Origin: Butyricimonas sp. Marseille-P3923 | GTDB taxonomy: Bacteria; Bacteroidota; Bacteroidia; Bacteroidales; Marinifilaceae | DNA: 64,000 nucleotides | Direction of reading: 5' to 3' | NCBI RefSeq assembly: GCF_900184685.1 | Contig: NZ_FXXL01000005.1 | Span: 124,001-188,000 of the forward strand | In this document: in pieces, positions 56,028-64,000 of the stretch | Layout: each line of letters opens with the position of its first letter | How positions within the stretch are numbered: position 1 is the stretch's first letter | Program-made: the position numbers and the translations under genes | The notes under the pieces: model-generated | What the model saw: only the letters and a program-made list of their open reading frames with translations | Databases searched by the model: none | Told to the model about the DNA's origin: nothing

Positions 56028-57194
56028 TTATTTCACTCCTAAAACAATACGTTTCCCATTCACTTCTACTGTCAACTTATCCGTGGCACGCAGTACATTC
56101 AATATCGGCGTGATATCCTCGCTCCTGTCCAATTTCCCGGCAAAAGCCATATCCTTTATAGATTCATCAAGATAAACGACTTCCACGTCATACCAGCGTG
56201 CCAACGTCCGCATGATATCTTCCAACCTGTCCTGCCGGAAAATAAACTGCCCGTTTCGCCATGCCATAAATAAAACCGGATCGACCTCACGCACTTCCAA
56301 CGCCGCTTTCTTCCGGTTCCATTGTGCTTGTTGGGCGGGTATGATTCCCACCTCCTCTTTTTTCCCGAATCCCGTGAAAACAGACACGTTCCCCTTCAAC
56401 AATGTGGTTTGCACATTCAACTCGTCGGGATACGCCTTCACGTTGAACTCCGTCCCGGTCACCAACACATCCATATCTTTCGTCTTCACGATAAACGGGT
56501 GTTTCTTGGATGCCGCCACTTGAAAATACGCCTCTCCTTCCAACGTGACCACCCTCTCCTTGCCCGAAAATTTCACGGGAAACTCTATTTTACTCTCGGC
56601 ATTCAAATAAACCGTTGTCCCGTCACTCAATATCAGATTATACTCTCCCCCGGTCGGAACAATAACTTTATTCGTTAATCCCGTTCCCTGTTCTCCCACC
56701 TCCCGGTTATAGTTAATTCCCGCGGAATCGTTCATGATAATCTTCCCGTCTTTCTCGACGATTTCATTCATACTTCGAGTATCCAGCTCGACCTGCCTCC
56801 CGTCGTCCAACACCAACACCGCCTTCGCTTGCCCCGGCACGATCGCGGCATCCGCCAAACACGGCTCCCCCGCATCCTTTACCGTCAACACCCAAAACAC
56901 GATTCCGACAGCGACCAATGCCGCAACTGCCGCCGCATACGCCCACCATTTCCCGATCCTTCTGTCGTGCTTCATATCTATTTCCTTCCCGAAGGCATTC
57001 GCGTATTTCTCCACGTCAATAGAAGCCCATTTCTGGATTCTCGACCTCACGTGGCTTTTCTCCGTCATCTTCTCGTAGAGAATCCGGTTCTCCGGCTCCT
57101 TTAGCCACTCCTCCAATTCCCGCCTCTCTTTTTCGTTCACCCCTTCCAAAAGTTGTTTGGCTATCAATTGGTATATTCTTTTGTCTTGTATCAT
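56028..57194 (-). CDS. FecR-type anti-sigma factor
   Basis: A 388-residue inner-membrane regulator. The cytoplasmic N-terminal part is about 85 residues ('LIAKQLLEGVNEKERRELEE'), with one transmembrane helix ('WAYAAAVAALVAVGIVFWVL'). A periplasmic FecR domain follows ('VIVPTGGEYNLILSDGTTVY', 'FPVKFSGKERVVTLEGEAYF'), then a C-terminal STN-like DUF4974 domain ('MRTLARWYDVEVVYLDESIK'). It holds the sigma factor encoded upstream until SusC is occupied. It lies 67 bases before the SusC gene. Confidence 0.92.
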   Translation of the reverse strand: MIQDKRIYQLIAKQLLEGVNEKERRELEEWLKEPENRILYEKMTEKSHVRSRIQKWASIDVEKYANAFGKEIDMKHDRRIGKWWAYAAAVAALVAVGIVFWVLTVKDAGEPCLADAAIVPGQAKAVLVLDDGRQVELDTRSMNEIVEKDGKIIMNDSAGINYNREVGEQGTGLTNKVIVPTGGEYNLILSDGTTVYLNAESKIEFPVKFSGKERVVTLEGEAYFQVAASKKHPFIVKTKDMDVLVTGTEFNVKAYPDELNVQTTLLKGNVSVFTGFGKKEEVGIIPAQQAQWNRKKAALEVREVDPVLFMAWRNGQFIFRQDRLEDIMRTLARWYDVEVVYLDESIKDMAFAGKLDRSEDITPILNVLRATDKLTVEVNGKRIVLGVK

Positions 57195-57299
57195 CGCTTT
57201 CGACTGTTTTATCGCATTGTATATTCATATAACAACTGAAAAAAAGAAATCGATGAATCCCTTTTCAAAAAAACAATGTTAAATATTGAAAATACAATA

Positions 57300-57851
57300 T
57301 CAAGGCAAGCGAGTCCAGTCCACCAAGAAAAGAAGATAAAAATAGTCTTTCAATAAGCCCCGCAGTTTCTTGTAAGCATTCTGTTTCAACGTCCTAACCG
57401 AATTGATTGAAATATTCAATTGCTCGGCGATCTCCCCGTTCGAGAGTTCCTGAAGTGACATTAGTATCACTTTGCGGGACTGTGGTGCCAATTCGTCGAT
57501 AGCCTTGTAAACCAAAGCGTATACTTCCTCCTCGATTATATTATCCCGCGTATATTCTTCGGATTCCAGCATTCCTTTCTGCACGTAACGGGTAACAATC
57601 GCACCGTGTTTCAATTCGTTCAAGGCAAGATTTCTCGCCGTGGTGTACAAAAATCCCTTGATCTTATCCTCCGACTCGAAAGTTAAATCCTCACGCCATA
57701 ATCGGATAAAACATTCTTGCGCAATATCGGCCGCAATCTCCATATCATCAATATATTTATTGGCAAACATTACCACAGACGAGAAGTTCTTCTCGAAAAA
57801 GACCTTGAAAATCCGACGATCCTTGTTATTTATTCCGATAACCGTATCCAT
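57300..57851 (-). CDS. ECF RNA polymerase sigma factor
   Basis: A 183-residue sigma-70 family ECF factor. Region 2 contains 'EIAADIAQECFIRLW' and 'KGFLYTTARNLALNELKH'. Region 4 contains 'LAPQSRKVILMSLQELSNGE' and 'IAEQLNISINSVRTLKQNAY'. With FecR it forms a cell-surface signalling pair controlling the SusCD operon downstream. It starts 21 bases before a consensus promoter -7 box and is the first gene of the unit. Confidence 0.93.
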   Translation of the reverse strand: MDTVIGINNKDRRIFKVFFEKNFSSVVMFANKYIDDMEIAADIAQECFIRLWREDLTFESEDKIKGFLYTTARNLALNELKHGAIVTRYVQKGMLESEEYTRDNIIEEEVYALVYKAIDELAPQSRKVILMSLQELSNGEIAEQLNISINSVRTLKQNAYKKLRGLLKDYFYLLFLVDWTRLP

Positions 57852-57871
57852 AATACACCACTGTTACAGAA

Positions 57872-57904
57872 CAAATATAGGCAATAATCGAAATTTCGCA
57901 CAAA
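57872..57904 (-). promoter_or_regulatory. Promoter of the ECF sigma gene
   Basis: Minus strand TTTG (57904-57901), 21 bases, TATATTTG (57879-57872): exact housekeeping consensus, so basal sigma/FecR expression is independent of the ECF factor. Confidence 0.75.
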
Positions 57905-58178
57905 AAACGACTAAATATTTTCCGTTCTTACCAACAAGGCACGTTCCACATCCCACACTTTCCTCCTGCCGACTACCCCGGCAAATAGTATCAATCAACA
58001 TGTCAAAGAACTTTTCCTATACAAATATACTTCCCGCTTTACCCTTTTCCTACCATTTTTCATAAAGAGCCCACGTGTTTTCACGAACACCCCTATTTAA
58101 GACATGAACACGTCTTTAAGCAACCGATATCCCGTGCCAAATCCGCTCGAATCAGTGTACACGACTGCATCACTTTTA

Positions 58179-58230
58179 AATCACTCCCGTATCAAAAACG
58201 CACCCAAGCGCCTTTGATACGGGAGTGATT
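58179..58230. repeat. 18-bp perfect hairpin in a 700-base intergenic region
   Basis: aatcactcccgtatcaaa (58179-58196) pairs perfectly with 58213-58230 across a 16-base loop, with no U-run on either side. The intergenic region 57905-58580 shows no gene. It separates the sigma/FecR unit from the second protease block. Confidence 0.6.
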
Positions 58231-58580
58231 CGAAGGTAATACGTGTTTGACTCGGGACTTCAACGGGTTCTCTTCAAATTCTGTCCGAATTCTGATAAAA
58301 AGAAGAATCCCAAACATAAAGGTCATCTTTCTCTTAAAGTAAGCACCTTCACCCAGTGTTCTATCGTTATTGCTCCGTTGTAGATATACCCCGAAGCGTT
58401 TCTACTCTGTATCTATAACAAACGTACAACCACATTACTTCTCAAGTATTGCCCGTTCGAATACTTAAAACAGGGGAAAACGGGACTCAATTAAAAAAGG
58501 AGCTATGCCTATTACAGACATAACCCCCAATCCATGCAAACTTTGCACGCGTAAGTCTAGAGTGAACAATTAGACATCAC

Positions 58581-59852
58581 CTACTTCAATAACTGTTCTT
58601 GAATAATCTTCTCGTATTTTTCCGGTAAAGCACCCGTTTCTATAATCGGTTTACCCCCGACAGGGATAAAAAACAAAGTCGGCAGTGCCACTATATTAAA
58701 CATACTGCACAATTCCTTCTCTTGATCGGCATTCACTTTCAAGAATATAACTTTATCCTTGTATTTCTCCGCCATCTTTTCCAATTCGGGAATCAATCGC
58801 ATACAAGGCCCGCACCACGTCGCCCAGAAATCAATCACGACAGGCTTGTCGCCCTTGAACACGAACTCTTTCCCTACACGGTAATCATACACGTGTTCGA
58901 GAAAATAATCACGGGTGATCGGGTTCAGTTTGCCCGCTTCTACCGTTACTTCCGCCCCGGATTGTACCTCATCCTTCACTTCCGCCAAATCAAAAGATTG
59001 GAAATACACCTTCTGTTTTTGAAAATCAATAGAAATAATCCCCTCTTTTAATATTCCGGTTCCCAACACGGAACGGGGCAAATCCTTATTTTCCGTCACG
59101 AGTACGTCCGAAAAATCATTCTTCACGAAAGTACACTTCTTTGCCAACTTCGTACTATTCGTTACCACCGGTTCTCCATAACCATTAAACAATTCGGCCT
59201 TGCCCCCGGCTATGCCGTTTATTCGGGCATAATCGGATGATGTCAAAGCAATCATACCCTCGTTCCATGTATCAAAAGCTAATGGCAACGACACACCGTC
59301 AACCGCCACGGGAAACGAGACCACCGATCCCGGAAGTATATCCAAATCCGCCCGATGATCCAATTTCATGTATGAAGGGCGATAAGGTACTGAAGTCGTG
59401 ATCTTCTTCCTTCTGCCGTCAATCGTCAACACGACATTACGGAACAGAGCTCCACCAATAACTCCCGCCACTCCCAGTTTCCGCAAGTAAGGTTCATCTT
59501 CCAGCACGAATGCCGCCACGCTATTCCCAAACACGTTATTCCCGAAAGCAATCGTACTTATTGAAACACTTTTAGCGGTCGGTACTTTCTTGTGAAGGAA
59601 TGTATTATAACGGAAATCTCCCGGCTGATTCGGGTTTATTTTGAATTTCTCCACGTATTCCGGCAAGATAGCGTTATGTCCCGTCAAGTCCAACACGAAA
59701 TCAGCCCGTTCGCCATTTACAATCATCTCCACGATAATTTTACCGTCCACTTCCCGGTAATCCCTCACCTCCGTGGCGGTGTTCTTGGATTGGGCAAATA
59801 TCAACACGGGTAAAGATATTATTGCCAATAATATAAATATTCTATTTTTCAT
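58581..59852 (-). CDS. Aspartic-protease-fold/thioredoxin fusion with degenerate protease motifs
   Basis: A 423-residue exported protein. Residues about 30-290 follow the two-lobed retropepsin-like plan of the neighbouring gene, but the DTG motifs are altered: 'FVLDLTGHN' (Asp55-Leu-Thr) in the first lobe and 'LAFDTWNEG' (Asp194-Thr-Trp) in the second. Residues about 310-423 are a thioredoxin domain with intact active site 'WATWCGPC' (Cys347, Cys350) and cis-Pro 'VALPTLFFI'. It lies 3 bases after the retropepsin/PDZ gene and is the last gene of the block. A peptide-binding lobe tethered to a disulfide reductase is a reasonable guess. Confidence 0.75.
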   Translation of the reverse strand: MKNRIFILLAIISLPVLIFAQSKNTATEVRDYREVDGKIIVEMIVNGERADFVLDLTGHNAILPEYVEKFKINPNQPGDFRYNTFLHKKVPTAKSVSISTIAFGNNVFGNSVAAFVLEDEPYLRKLGVAGVIGGALFRNVVLTIDGRRKKITTSVPYRPSYMKLDHRADLDILPGSVVSFPVAVDGVSLPLAFDTWNEGMIALTSSDYARINGIAGGKAELFNGYGEPVVTNSTKLAKKCTFVKNDFSDVLVTENKDLPRSVLGTGILKEGIISIDFQKQKVYFQSFDLAEVKDEVQSGAEVTVEAGKLNPITRDYFLEHVYDYRVGKEFVFKGDKPVVIDFWATWCGPCMRLIPELEKMAEKYKDKVIFLKVNADQEKELCSMFNIVALPTLFFIPVGGKPIIETGALPEKYEKIIQEQLLK

Positions 59853-59855
59853 ACT

Positions 59856-60989
59856 TCACTCTTTTTCGTAAACGATTACTTTTTCCCCTTGTCGGGTTCG
59901 GATCGTCAATTTGGTTTTCTTCTTCGCTTTCAACTCGGGTATGCCGTTAATAATACTCTCGCAGAAGTCATATTTACCCGTGGGTTTCCCGTTAATCTTC
60001 GTGACCTTATCGCCCACCTCGACAATGCCTTTCATGGCACTCCACACGGTAGACACGAACAACTCACCATCCTTTACCCGCAACGCCACGTTATAGTGCT
60101 TACTCCCCAAATCATTCTCCGGCTCATAAGCCTCAAAATAAAACCGGGCACGGGGGTAATCCAGCGTTACCTTGCCGTAATCCAGCAATCTTACGCCTAA
60201 TAAAGTAAACGGCGGAGTAGATGTCTCGGAACTCACGTTTTTGAACTTTGTACTTCCCACGGATATCAAAGGGAATCGTACCCGATAAGACACATCCGCG
60301 GCAGCCATCCCGGCAACACCGATAGAACCTTCACCGTATCCCTCGGACAAGATATTAAACGCCGCGGCTGATTTCAATACCTCAAAATCCGTATTTTTCA
60401 AAGAAAAAAAGCCGGGGCATCCGGTATCGAACAAACAAGTGATATTATTCCCCGCTCCCGCCTGCAACGAGATGAGCGGCATACCCGCTTTCACGAACGG
60501 GAGCATTTTTCGCAATGATATAGCGGATGCTTTCTCGGCTGAAGTTATCGTGACAGTCTTCGCTTTCCCGTCAATCTCCACGATAGTACGTGCCAACAGA
60601 TCGCTACCGATCAACCCATCCGCGTGAAAACATTCGAAAGGTGACGGTTGCGCCAATTGTAACGCCGGAACGCCTTTGAAATTTATTTTCCCGTCGGGAG
60701 TAAGCAGACTCTCGATAACCACGATCGGATAAGTCGCTTGGTTGTTGTTCACGTCGGTCACGACAAGAGAGTCCGTCACCGTTAATCCCAGTTCTTCACA
60801 AATCTCCCCGGTTAAAGCCGTGCGCCCTCCCGTATCGAAAATAAACGAACGAGGTGTCCCGTTCATAATCATCTCCACTAGCATTTTGCCCCCGACCATC
60901 CGGTAAGGTAGCACAGTCTTGTATTGCTGTGCCACTACCGGAAAAGTCATCATGCAAAATAACCATATAGTAATAATCCTATACTTCAT
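59856..60989 (-). CDS. Retropepsin-like aspartic protease with PDZ domain
   Basis: A 377-residue exported protein with signal peptide 'IWLFCMMTFPVVAQ'. Two retropepsin-like lobes carry intact DTG motifs: Asp52 ('FIFDTGGRTAL') and Asp188 ('CLFDTGCPGFF'), with 'DGLIGSDLL' as the typical downstream motif. The C-terminal ~90 residues form a PDZ domain ('GIVEVGDKVTKINGKPTG'). Both catalytic aspartates are present, so activity in the periplasm is likely. It lies 18 bases after the subtilisin-like gene. Confidence 0.82.
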   Translation of the reverse strand: MKYRIITIWLFCMMTFPVVAQQYKTVLPYRMVGGKMLVEMIMNGTPRSFIFDTGGRTALTGEICEELGLTVTDSLVVTDVNNNQATYPIVVIESLLTPDGKINFKGVPALQLAQPSPFECFHADGLIGSDLLARTIVEIDGKAKTVTITSAEKASAISLRKMLPFVKAGMPLISLQAGAGNNITCLFDTGCPGFFSLKNTDFEVLKSAAAFNILSEGYGEGSIGVAGMAAADVSYRVRFPLISVGSTKFKNVSSETSTPPFTLLGVRLLDYGKVTLDYPRARFYFEAYEPENDLGSKHYNVALRVKDGELFVSTVWSAMKGIVEVGDKVTKINGKPTGKYDFCESIINGIPELKAKKKTKLTIRTRQGEKVIVYEKE

Positions 60990-61007
60990 ACGATACTTGT
61001 TTACTGA

Positions 61008-62711
61008 CTATTTACTCCGTTTATCCGCTGCCACGACAGCTTGGTACGCATTCACGATACCACCGGATAAACACAAATCATCAAAAAGGAATAAATCCTG
61101 AGCTCTTTTGCCATTCACCACGATTCCTTTCTCTATTTCCACCCCCCTTCTGGATGTCACGGTTTCCAAAAGAATCTCACGTATTTGTGCTCCCATCAGA
61201 TTCGGGTAATAAGCCTTTACCAAAGCCGCCACCCCGGCGACCGTGGCTGATGCCAACCCTGCCCCGGTTCCCGTTTTGTACGTATCGCCCATATAGGCAG
61301 CGTAGATATCCATACCGGGTGCGAACAAGTCCAGTTCTTTCGCCCCGTAATTAGAGTTCATCGAAGGGTTTCCGTTTTTATCGGAAGAAGCGATGACCAT
61401 TAGATTTGTCAACTCCTTATTTCCATCCATCCAACGATTCGGGAAAAATTCTACTTTGGAAAGGTCATACGCCAATTCCCAAACCGGAACAATGACCAAA
61501 CTCCCTTTACCCTCGGCATAACGAATTGCCTCGTTCATCCAAATCTTCTGACCTTCCGGGTACAATGTATTTTGTTGGGGCAACACGATCACATCCGCCC
61601 CGTGATCCACGGCATAGCGAATAGCCAAAGCCATATCTTTTAAATAAGGTTCTCCGGCACCTCCACTCACCCGCAAGCACATGATTTCAGCCTCATCCAT
61701 AATACCGTTTCCTCCCAAACCGTTATCTCTTTTTCCTCCGATTATTCCGGCTTGCATGGTTCCCGTGGCAGCTTCGGATGTCAGCAATACATTATTCCCA
61801 TATTTATTGTCTTTTATATCCATATAATTATCACCGACAATCTCCTTACGCCCGTCATTACCCAATGCTTGCAACGCTTTCTCGTAAGATTCCCTGCCTC
61901 TCTGCACGGATGTCTGGACAAAATTTTTATAAATCACATCAAAATCCTCCGTTTTATATAGACTAAATCCATACGCAATCAGTGTAAAAACTACATCGCT
62001 TAACGAATCTTGAGGGGCTTTCGGATCATAGCAAGTCTGAAATTCTTCCAAAGTATGGTTATGCCCGGGGAATTTAGCATCCATCTGCTCCTTGAATTTT
62101 TGAGCATACTCTTCTATCACATAGCCTATTCTCCATCCCCCGTAAGTTCCGGCAAGCTTGGACTCCGGCACAACTTTATTCTTGTAATAGGAATACTCCG
62201 CCAAATTTTCGGGAGCCGGAACTTTCGTCCGTTTCCCGTCGATAATCTTAAAAAATTCACCGTTACTCGTCATGTAATCCGCGTATTTATCTTTCAAACG
62301 CAAAAATTCCCGATCTCCTTCCTGCATCAAGGATTCCATGACCTGCCCATCCTTACCTCCAAGGAAATTCCACCCGTTAATATCATCCGTGAAACCATTC
62401 TTGTCATTATCCTTTCCGTCTGCTTTTTCTTTCGGGTTTACCCAGATCGCCTGCTTCAAATCCTCGTGCTCCACGTCCAGACCTGTCCCGATTAAAGCGA
62501 CAACCGGTCTTTTCTTTATCTTTTTCCCCTTCAGAAATTCATAAGCCTTATTCACTTCTACCCCGTATACGCCATCTTGGTCAAAAGCACAATTATACCA
62601 ATCCAAATCCGCTTGTTTCTTTTGTACCTGCTCATCTTGCTTAATTAACTGTGCATTCACGTTACCTATACCGATGCACACCAGTAATAATAAGAAATAC
62701 TTTTTCATCAT
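61008..62711 (-). CDS. Subtilisin-fold (S8) pseudoprotease
   Basis: A 567-residue exported protein with clear S8 architecture but no catalytic triad. The Asp block is 'VVALIGTGLDVEHEDL', with Gly75 where Asp belongs. The His block is 'ATGTMQAGIIGGKRDNG', with Thr316 for His. The Ser block is 'GTGAGLASATVAGVAALV', with Gly485 for Ser. The oxyanion-hole Asn region reads 'IVPVWELAYD' and also lacks Asn. A long insertion (about residues 110-300) separates the Asp and His blocks. The surrounding fold residues are well kept, so it is more likely a repurposed binding protein than a decaying gene. The reading frame is complete, and it is co-transcribed with the retropepsin genes. Confidence 0.85.
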   Translation of the reverse strand: MMKKYFLLLLVCIGIGNVNAQLIKQDEQVQKKQADLDWYNCAFDQDGVYGVEVNKAYEFLKGKKIKKRPVVALIGTGLDVEHEDLKQAIWVNPKEKADGKDNDKNGFTDDINGWNFLGGKDGQVMESLMQEGDREFLRLKDKYADYMTSNGEFFKIIDGKRTKVPAPENLAEYSYYKNKVVPESKLAGTYGGWRIGYVIEEYAQKFKEQMDAKFPGHNHTLEEFQTCYDPKAPQDSLSDVVFTLIAYGFSLYKTEDFDVIYKNFVQTSVQRGRESYEKALQALGNDGRKEIVGDNYMDIKDNKYGNNVLLTSEAATGTMQAGIIGGKRDNGLGGNGIMDEAEIMCLRVSGGAGEPYLKDMALAIRYAVDHGADVIVLPQQNTLYPEGQKIWMNEAIRYAEGKGSLVIVPVWELAYDLSKVEFFPNRWMDGNKELTNLMVIASSDKNGNPSMNSNYGAKELDLFAPGMDIYAAYMGDTYKTGTGAGLASATVAGVAALVKAYYPNLMGAQIREILLETVTSRRGVEIEKGIVVNGKRAQDLFLFDDLCLSGGIVNAYQAVVAADKRSK

Positions 62712-62824
62712 TTACAGAATTTATCTTGTTATACAATACGAAATCTTTAAAATTTACACGCAATGATAGACAATCGAGTAATCCACAATCACACAATCTA
62801 AAATTTAAAATCTAAAATCGTAAA

Positions 62825-63823
62825 TTACTCTCTGGCTTCCTCTATCGCCACCTTCACTTTCTCCCCTCGCAAACCTCTCGCGAGTATCCGTCCTTCCTTA
62901 TCTATCAAAACGATAAAAGGGATTCCGTAAAATCCATAGGCTTTCTGAATCGTGTTAGGTTCATTACCGATCGTGAACCCCTCTTGATTCCATAACATCA
63001 CCCAAGGTAATTTCTCTTCCTCCAACATCTTACGCCAGTCCTTTTCCCGTTTATCCAACGACACGCTGATAAATTCCAAATCATCCCCTTTTAACTCGTT
63101 ATATATCGGTAAAAGACTTTTCATCTCATGCCGGCAAGGTCCGCACCATGATGCCCAAAAATCAACCAATACCAATTTCCCCCGAAAATCACTCAATCGA
63201 ACCCTTTTCCCCTCCGGATCAACATACTCGAAATCATAAGCCTCCGCACCCACGGCAAACGTTCCCAGACTATCCACCCGATGAGCCAGCCATTTCGCAG
63301 ATAGAGAATTTCGGTCAGCTTCCGGTACTAAATCCAATAACATCTTATTCGGTTCATACGCCTCCATATCGGCAATATAGGCCAACGCACTATACATGGT
63401 TCCATGTAACTTCCCTTTCACTTCTTCGGCAATTGTCTTTTTCTTCGGATTTTTCTCCGTGGGTATCCATTTCGACAATTCTAAAAAATCGTCTATCCCA
63501 TGAAAGGAGAGAGAGCTATTCCCGGGATTCTTTCCATTATAAAATCCTGTTATTGTTACCTCCCGACCACCCAGATAAATCGGTTGTTCCGTGCTGCCCA
63601 CGCTCAAAATATACACGTCCGGCATGACTTCTCCGGACATAGCTCGAAATTCTTTCCCATTGGTTACAGAAATAGATAATATCTCTTTTCCATCAATAGA
63701 AGTTACTTTGATTTCCGCAGGTTCCAGCAATCGCAACTTCCCGGATAGCACAAAATCGGTTTGAGCTATCCCGGGAGCAAACGCTCCCGAGATTAGCAAG
63801 AATACTAAAACAATTCTCAGCAT
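62825..63823 (-). CDS. TlpA-like thioredoxin-fold protein with DUF4369-type N-domain
   Basis: A 332-residue exported protein with signal peptide 'IVLVFLLISGAFAPGIAQ'. The N-terminal DUF4369-like domain is about residues 20-120. The C-terminal TlpA/ResA thioredoxin has 'WASWCGPCRHEM' and 'FYGIPFIVLIDKEGRI' with the cis-Pro. It strongly resembles the gene at 46027-47121 in plan and motif. A 113-base gap follows before the subtilisin-like gene, and the gene for an Mx1-like lipoprotein ends 9 bases upstream, so it mirrors the SusCD-lipoprotein-thioredoxin order seen at 46-56 kb. Confidence 0.87.
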   Translation of the reverse strand: MLRIVLVFLLISGAFAPGIAQTDFVLSGKLRLLEPAEIKVTSIDGKEILSISVTNGKEFRAMSGEVMPDVYILSVGSTEQPIYLGGREVTITGFYNGKNPGNSSLSFHGIDDFLELSKWIPTEKNPKKKTIAEEVKGKLHGTMYSALAYIADMEAYEPNKMLLDLVPEADRNSLSAKWLAHRVDSLGTFAVGAEAYDFEYVDPEGKRVRLSDFRGKLVLVDFWASWCGPCRHEMKSLLPIYNELKGDDLEFISVSLDKREKDWRKMLEEEKLPWVMLWNQEGFTIGNEPNTIQKAYGFYGIPFIVLIDKEGRILARGLRGEKVKVAIEEARE

Positions 63824-63832
63824 ATTTTTTTA

Positions 63833-64000
63833 TTATTGCAAAACAACATTACCAATAGCTTGTAAATCTATCCCGTAGTTCTCCTTAAATTTATTTACAA
63901 GAACATCATATTTCTTCCGGATATAACCATTTACATCTTTTTTGGCATGCAATATTCCCTTGTTCGTGTAATCGTTAGCAGCCGGTTCGGCGATTAAAAC
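63833..64000 (-). CDS. Mx1-like SusCD-associated lipoprotein, C-terminal part (runs off right edge)
   Basis: The last 55 residues of a protein entering from the right edge. 'NGYIRKKYDVLVNKFKENYG' and 'IDLQAIGNVV' closely match the end of the Mx1-like lipoprotein at 49915-50799 ('DEMKRIYGIDLEALSG'). This suggests a second SusC-SusD-Mx1 operon just outside the window that continues into the thioredoxin and protease genes at 58.5-63.8 kb. Confidence 0.7.
   Translation of the reverse strand, partial: VLIAEPAANDYTNKGILHAKKDVNGYIRKKYDVLVNKFKENYGIDLQAIGNVVLQ

Overview
The window looks like a Bacteroidales chromosome, most likely Odoribacteraceae (Butyricimonas/Odoribacter-like; the genus is inference). 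Supporting signs are SusC/SusD pairs, ECF sigma/FecR regulation, many TlpA-like thioredoxin lipoproteins, Bacteroides-type promoters (TTTG-N19-21-TAnnTTTG) and the near absence of Shine-Dalgarno sites. The left ~40.3 kb is accessory DNA, a mosaic of integrative-element remnants. It ends at a tRNA-Ser(GGA) gene at 40349-40436, and the right ~23.5 kb looks like resident chromosome.

Left mosaic. (i) 1-6155: the end of a tyrosine recombinase, an excisionase-like HTH gene, a second HTH gene broken by an in-frame TGA, a type IIG-like restriction-methylation gene whose target-recognition end is cut off, and two IS transposase fragments. (ii) 6156-18496: one minus-strand operon under a near-perfect promoter at 18523-18555. 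It encodes a TonB-dependent receptor, a DUF4876-like lipoprotein, a beta-barrel protein, and three tandem exported clan-CD (gingipain/C25-like) cysteine peptidases with HEAT-like tails. I consider this the most interesting, apparently undescribed system here. (iii) 19229-24268: an in-frame SusC/TOPRIM chimera, the 5' part of a group II intron, and three conjugative-transposon genes (ParA and two DUF3408-like). (iv) 24594-37100: a complete vitamin B12 uptake operon behind a cobalamin riboswitch. It has four surface lipoproteins (including BtuG-like), a BtuB-like receptor, a BtuFCD-like ABC transporter and a DUF2284 protein, with terminator-like hairpins between several lipoprotein genes. (v) 37533-40233: an HTH pseudogene, a frameshifted integrase and a truncated integrase that abuts the tRNA-Ser.

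Resident region. A possible structured RNA precedes a DUF5063 gene, a 3'-5' exonuclease gene, and a GAF-PAS sensor plus histidine kinase pair whose receiver domain lacks its phospho-acceptor Asp. The SRP RNA and two tRNA-Thr genes follow in one transcription unit, then a small monooxygenase gene and a repeat-rich non-coding stretch.

From 46 kb to the right edge lies a large minus-strand SusCD locus. Sigma factor, FecR, SusC (with STN domain), SusD, a lipoprotein related to Mx1 metallopeptidases, a large zincin and a thioredoxin lipoprotein form one operon. A second block holds another thioredoxin lipoprotein, a subtilisin-fold protein, a retropepsin/PDZ protein and an aspartic-protease-fold/thioredoxin fusion. 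Several of these protease-fold proteins have lost catalytic residues, the subtilisin-like one at all three triad positions. The locus may therefore be a peptide capture system that mixes active proteases and pseudoproteases.
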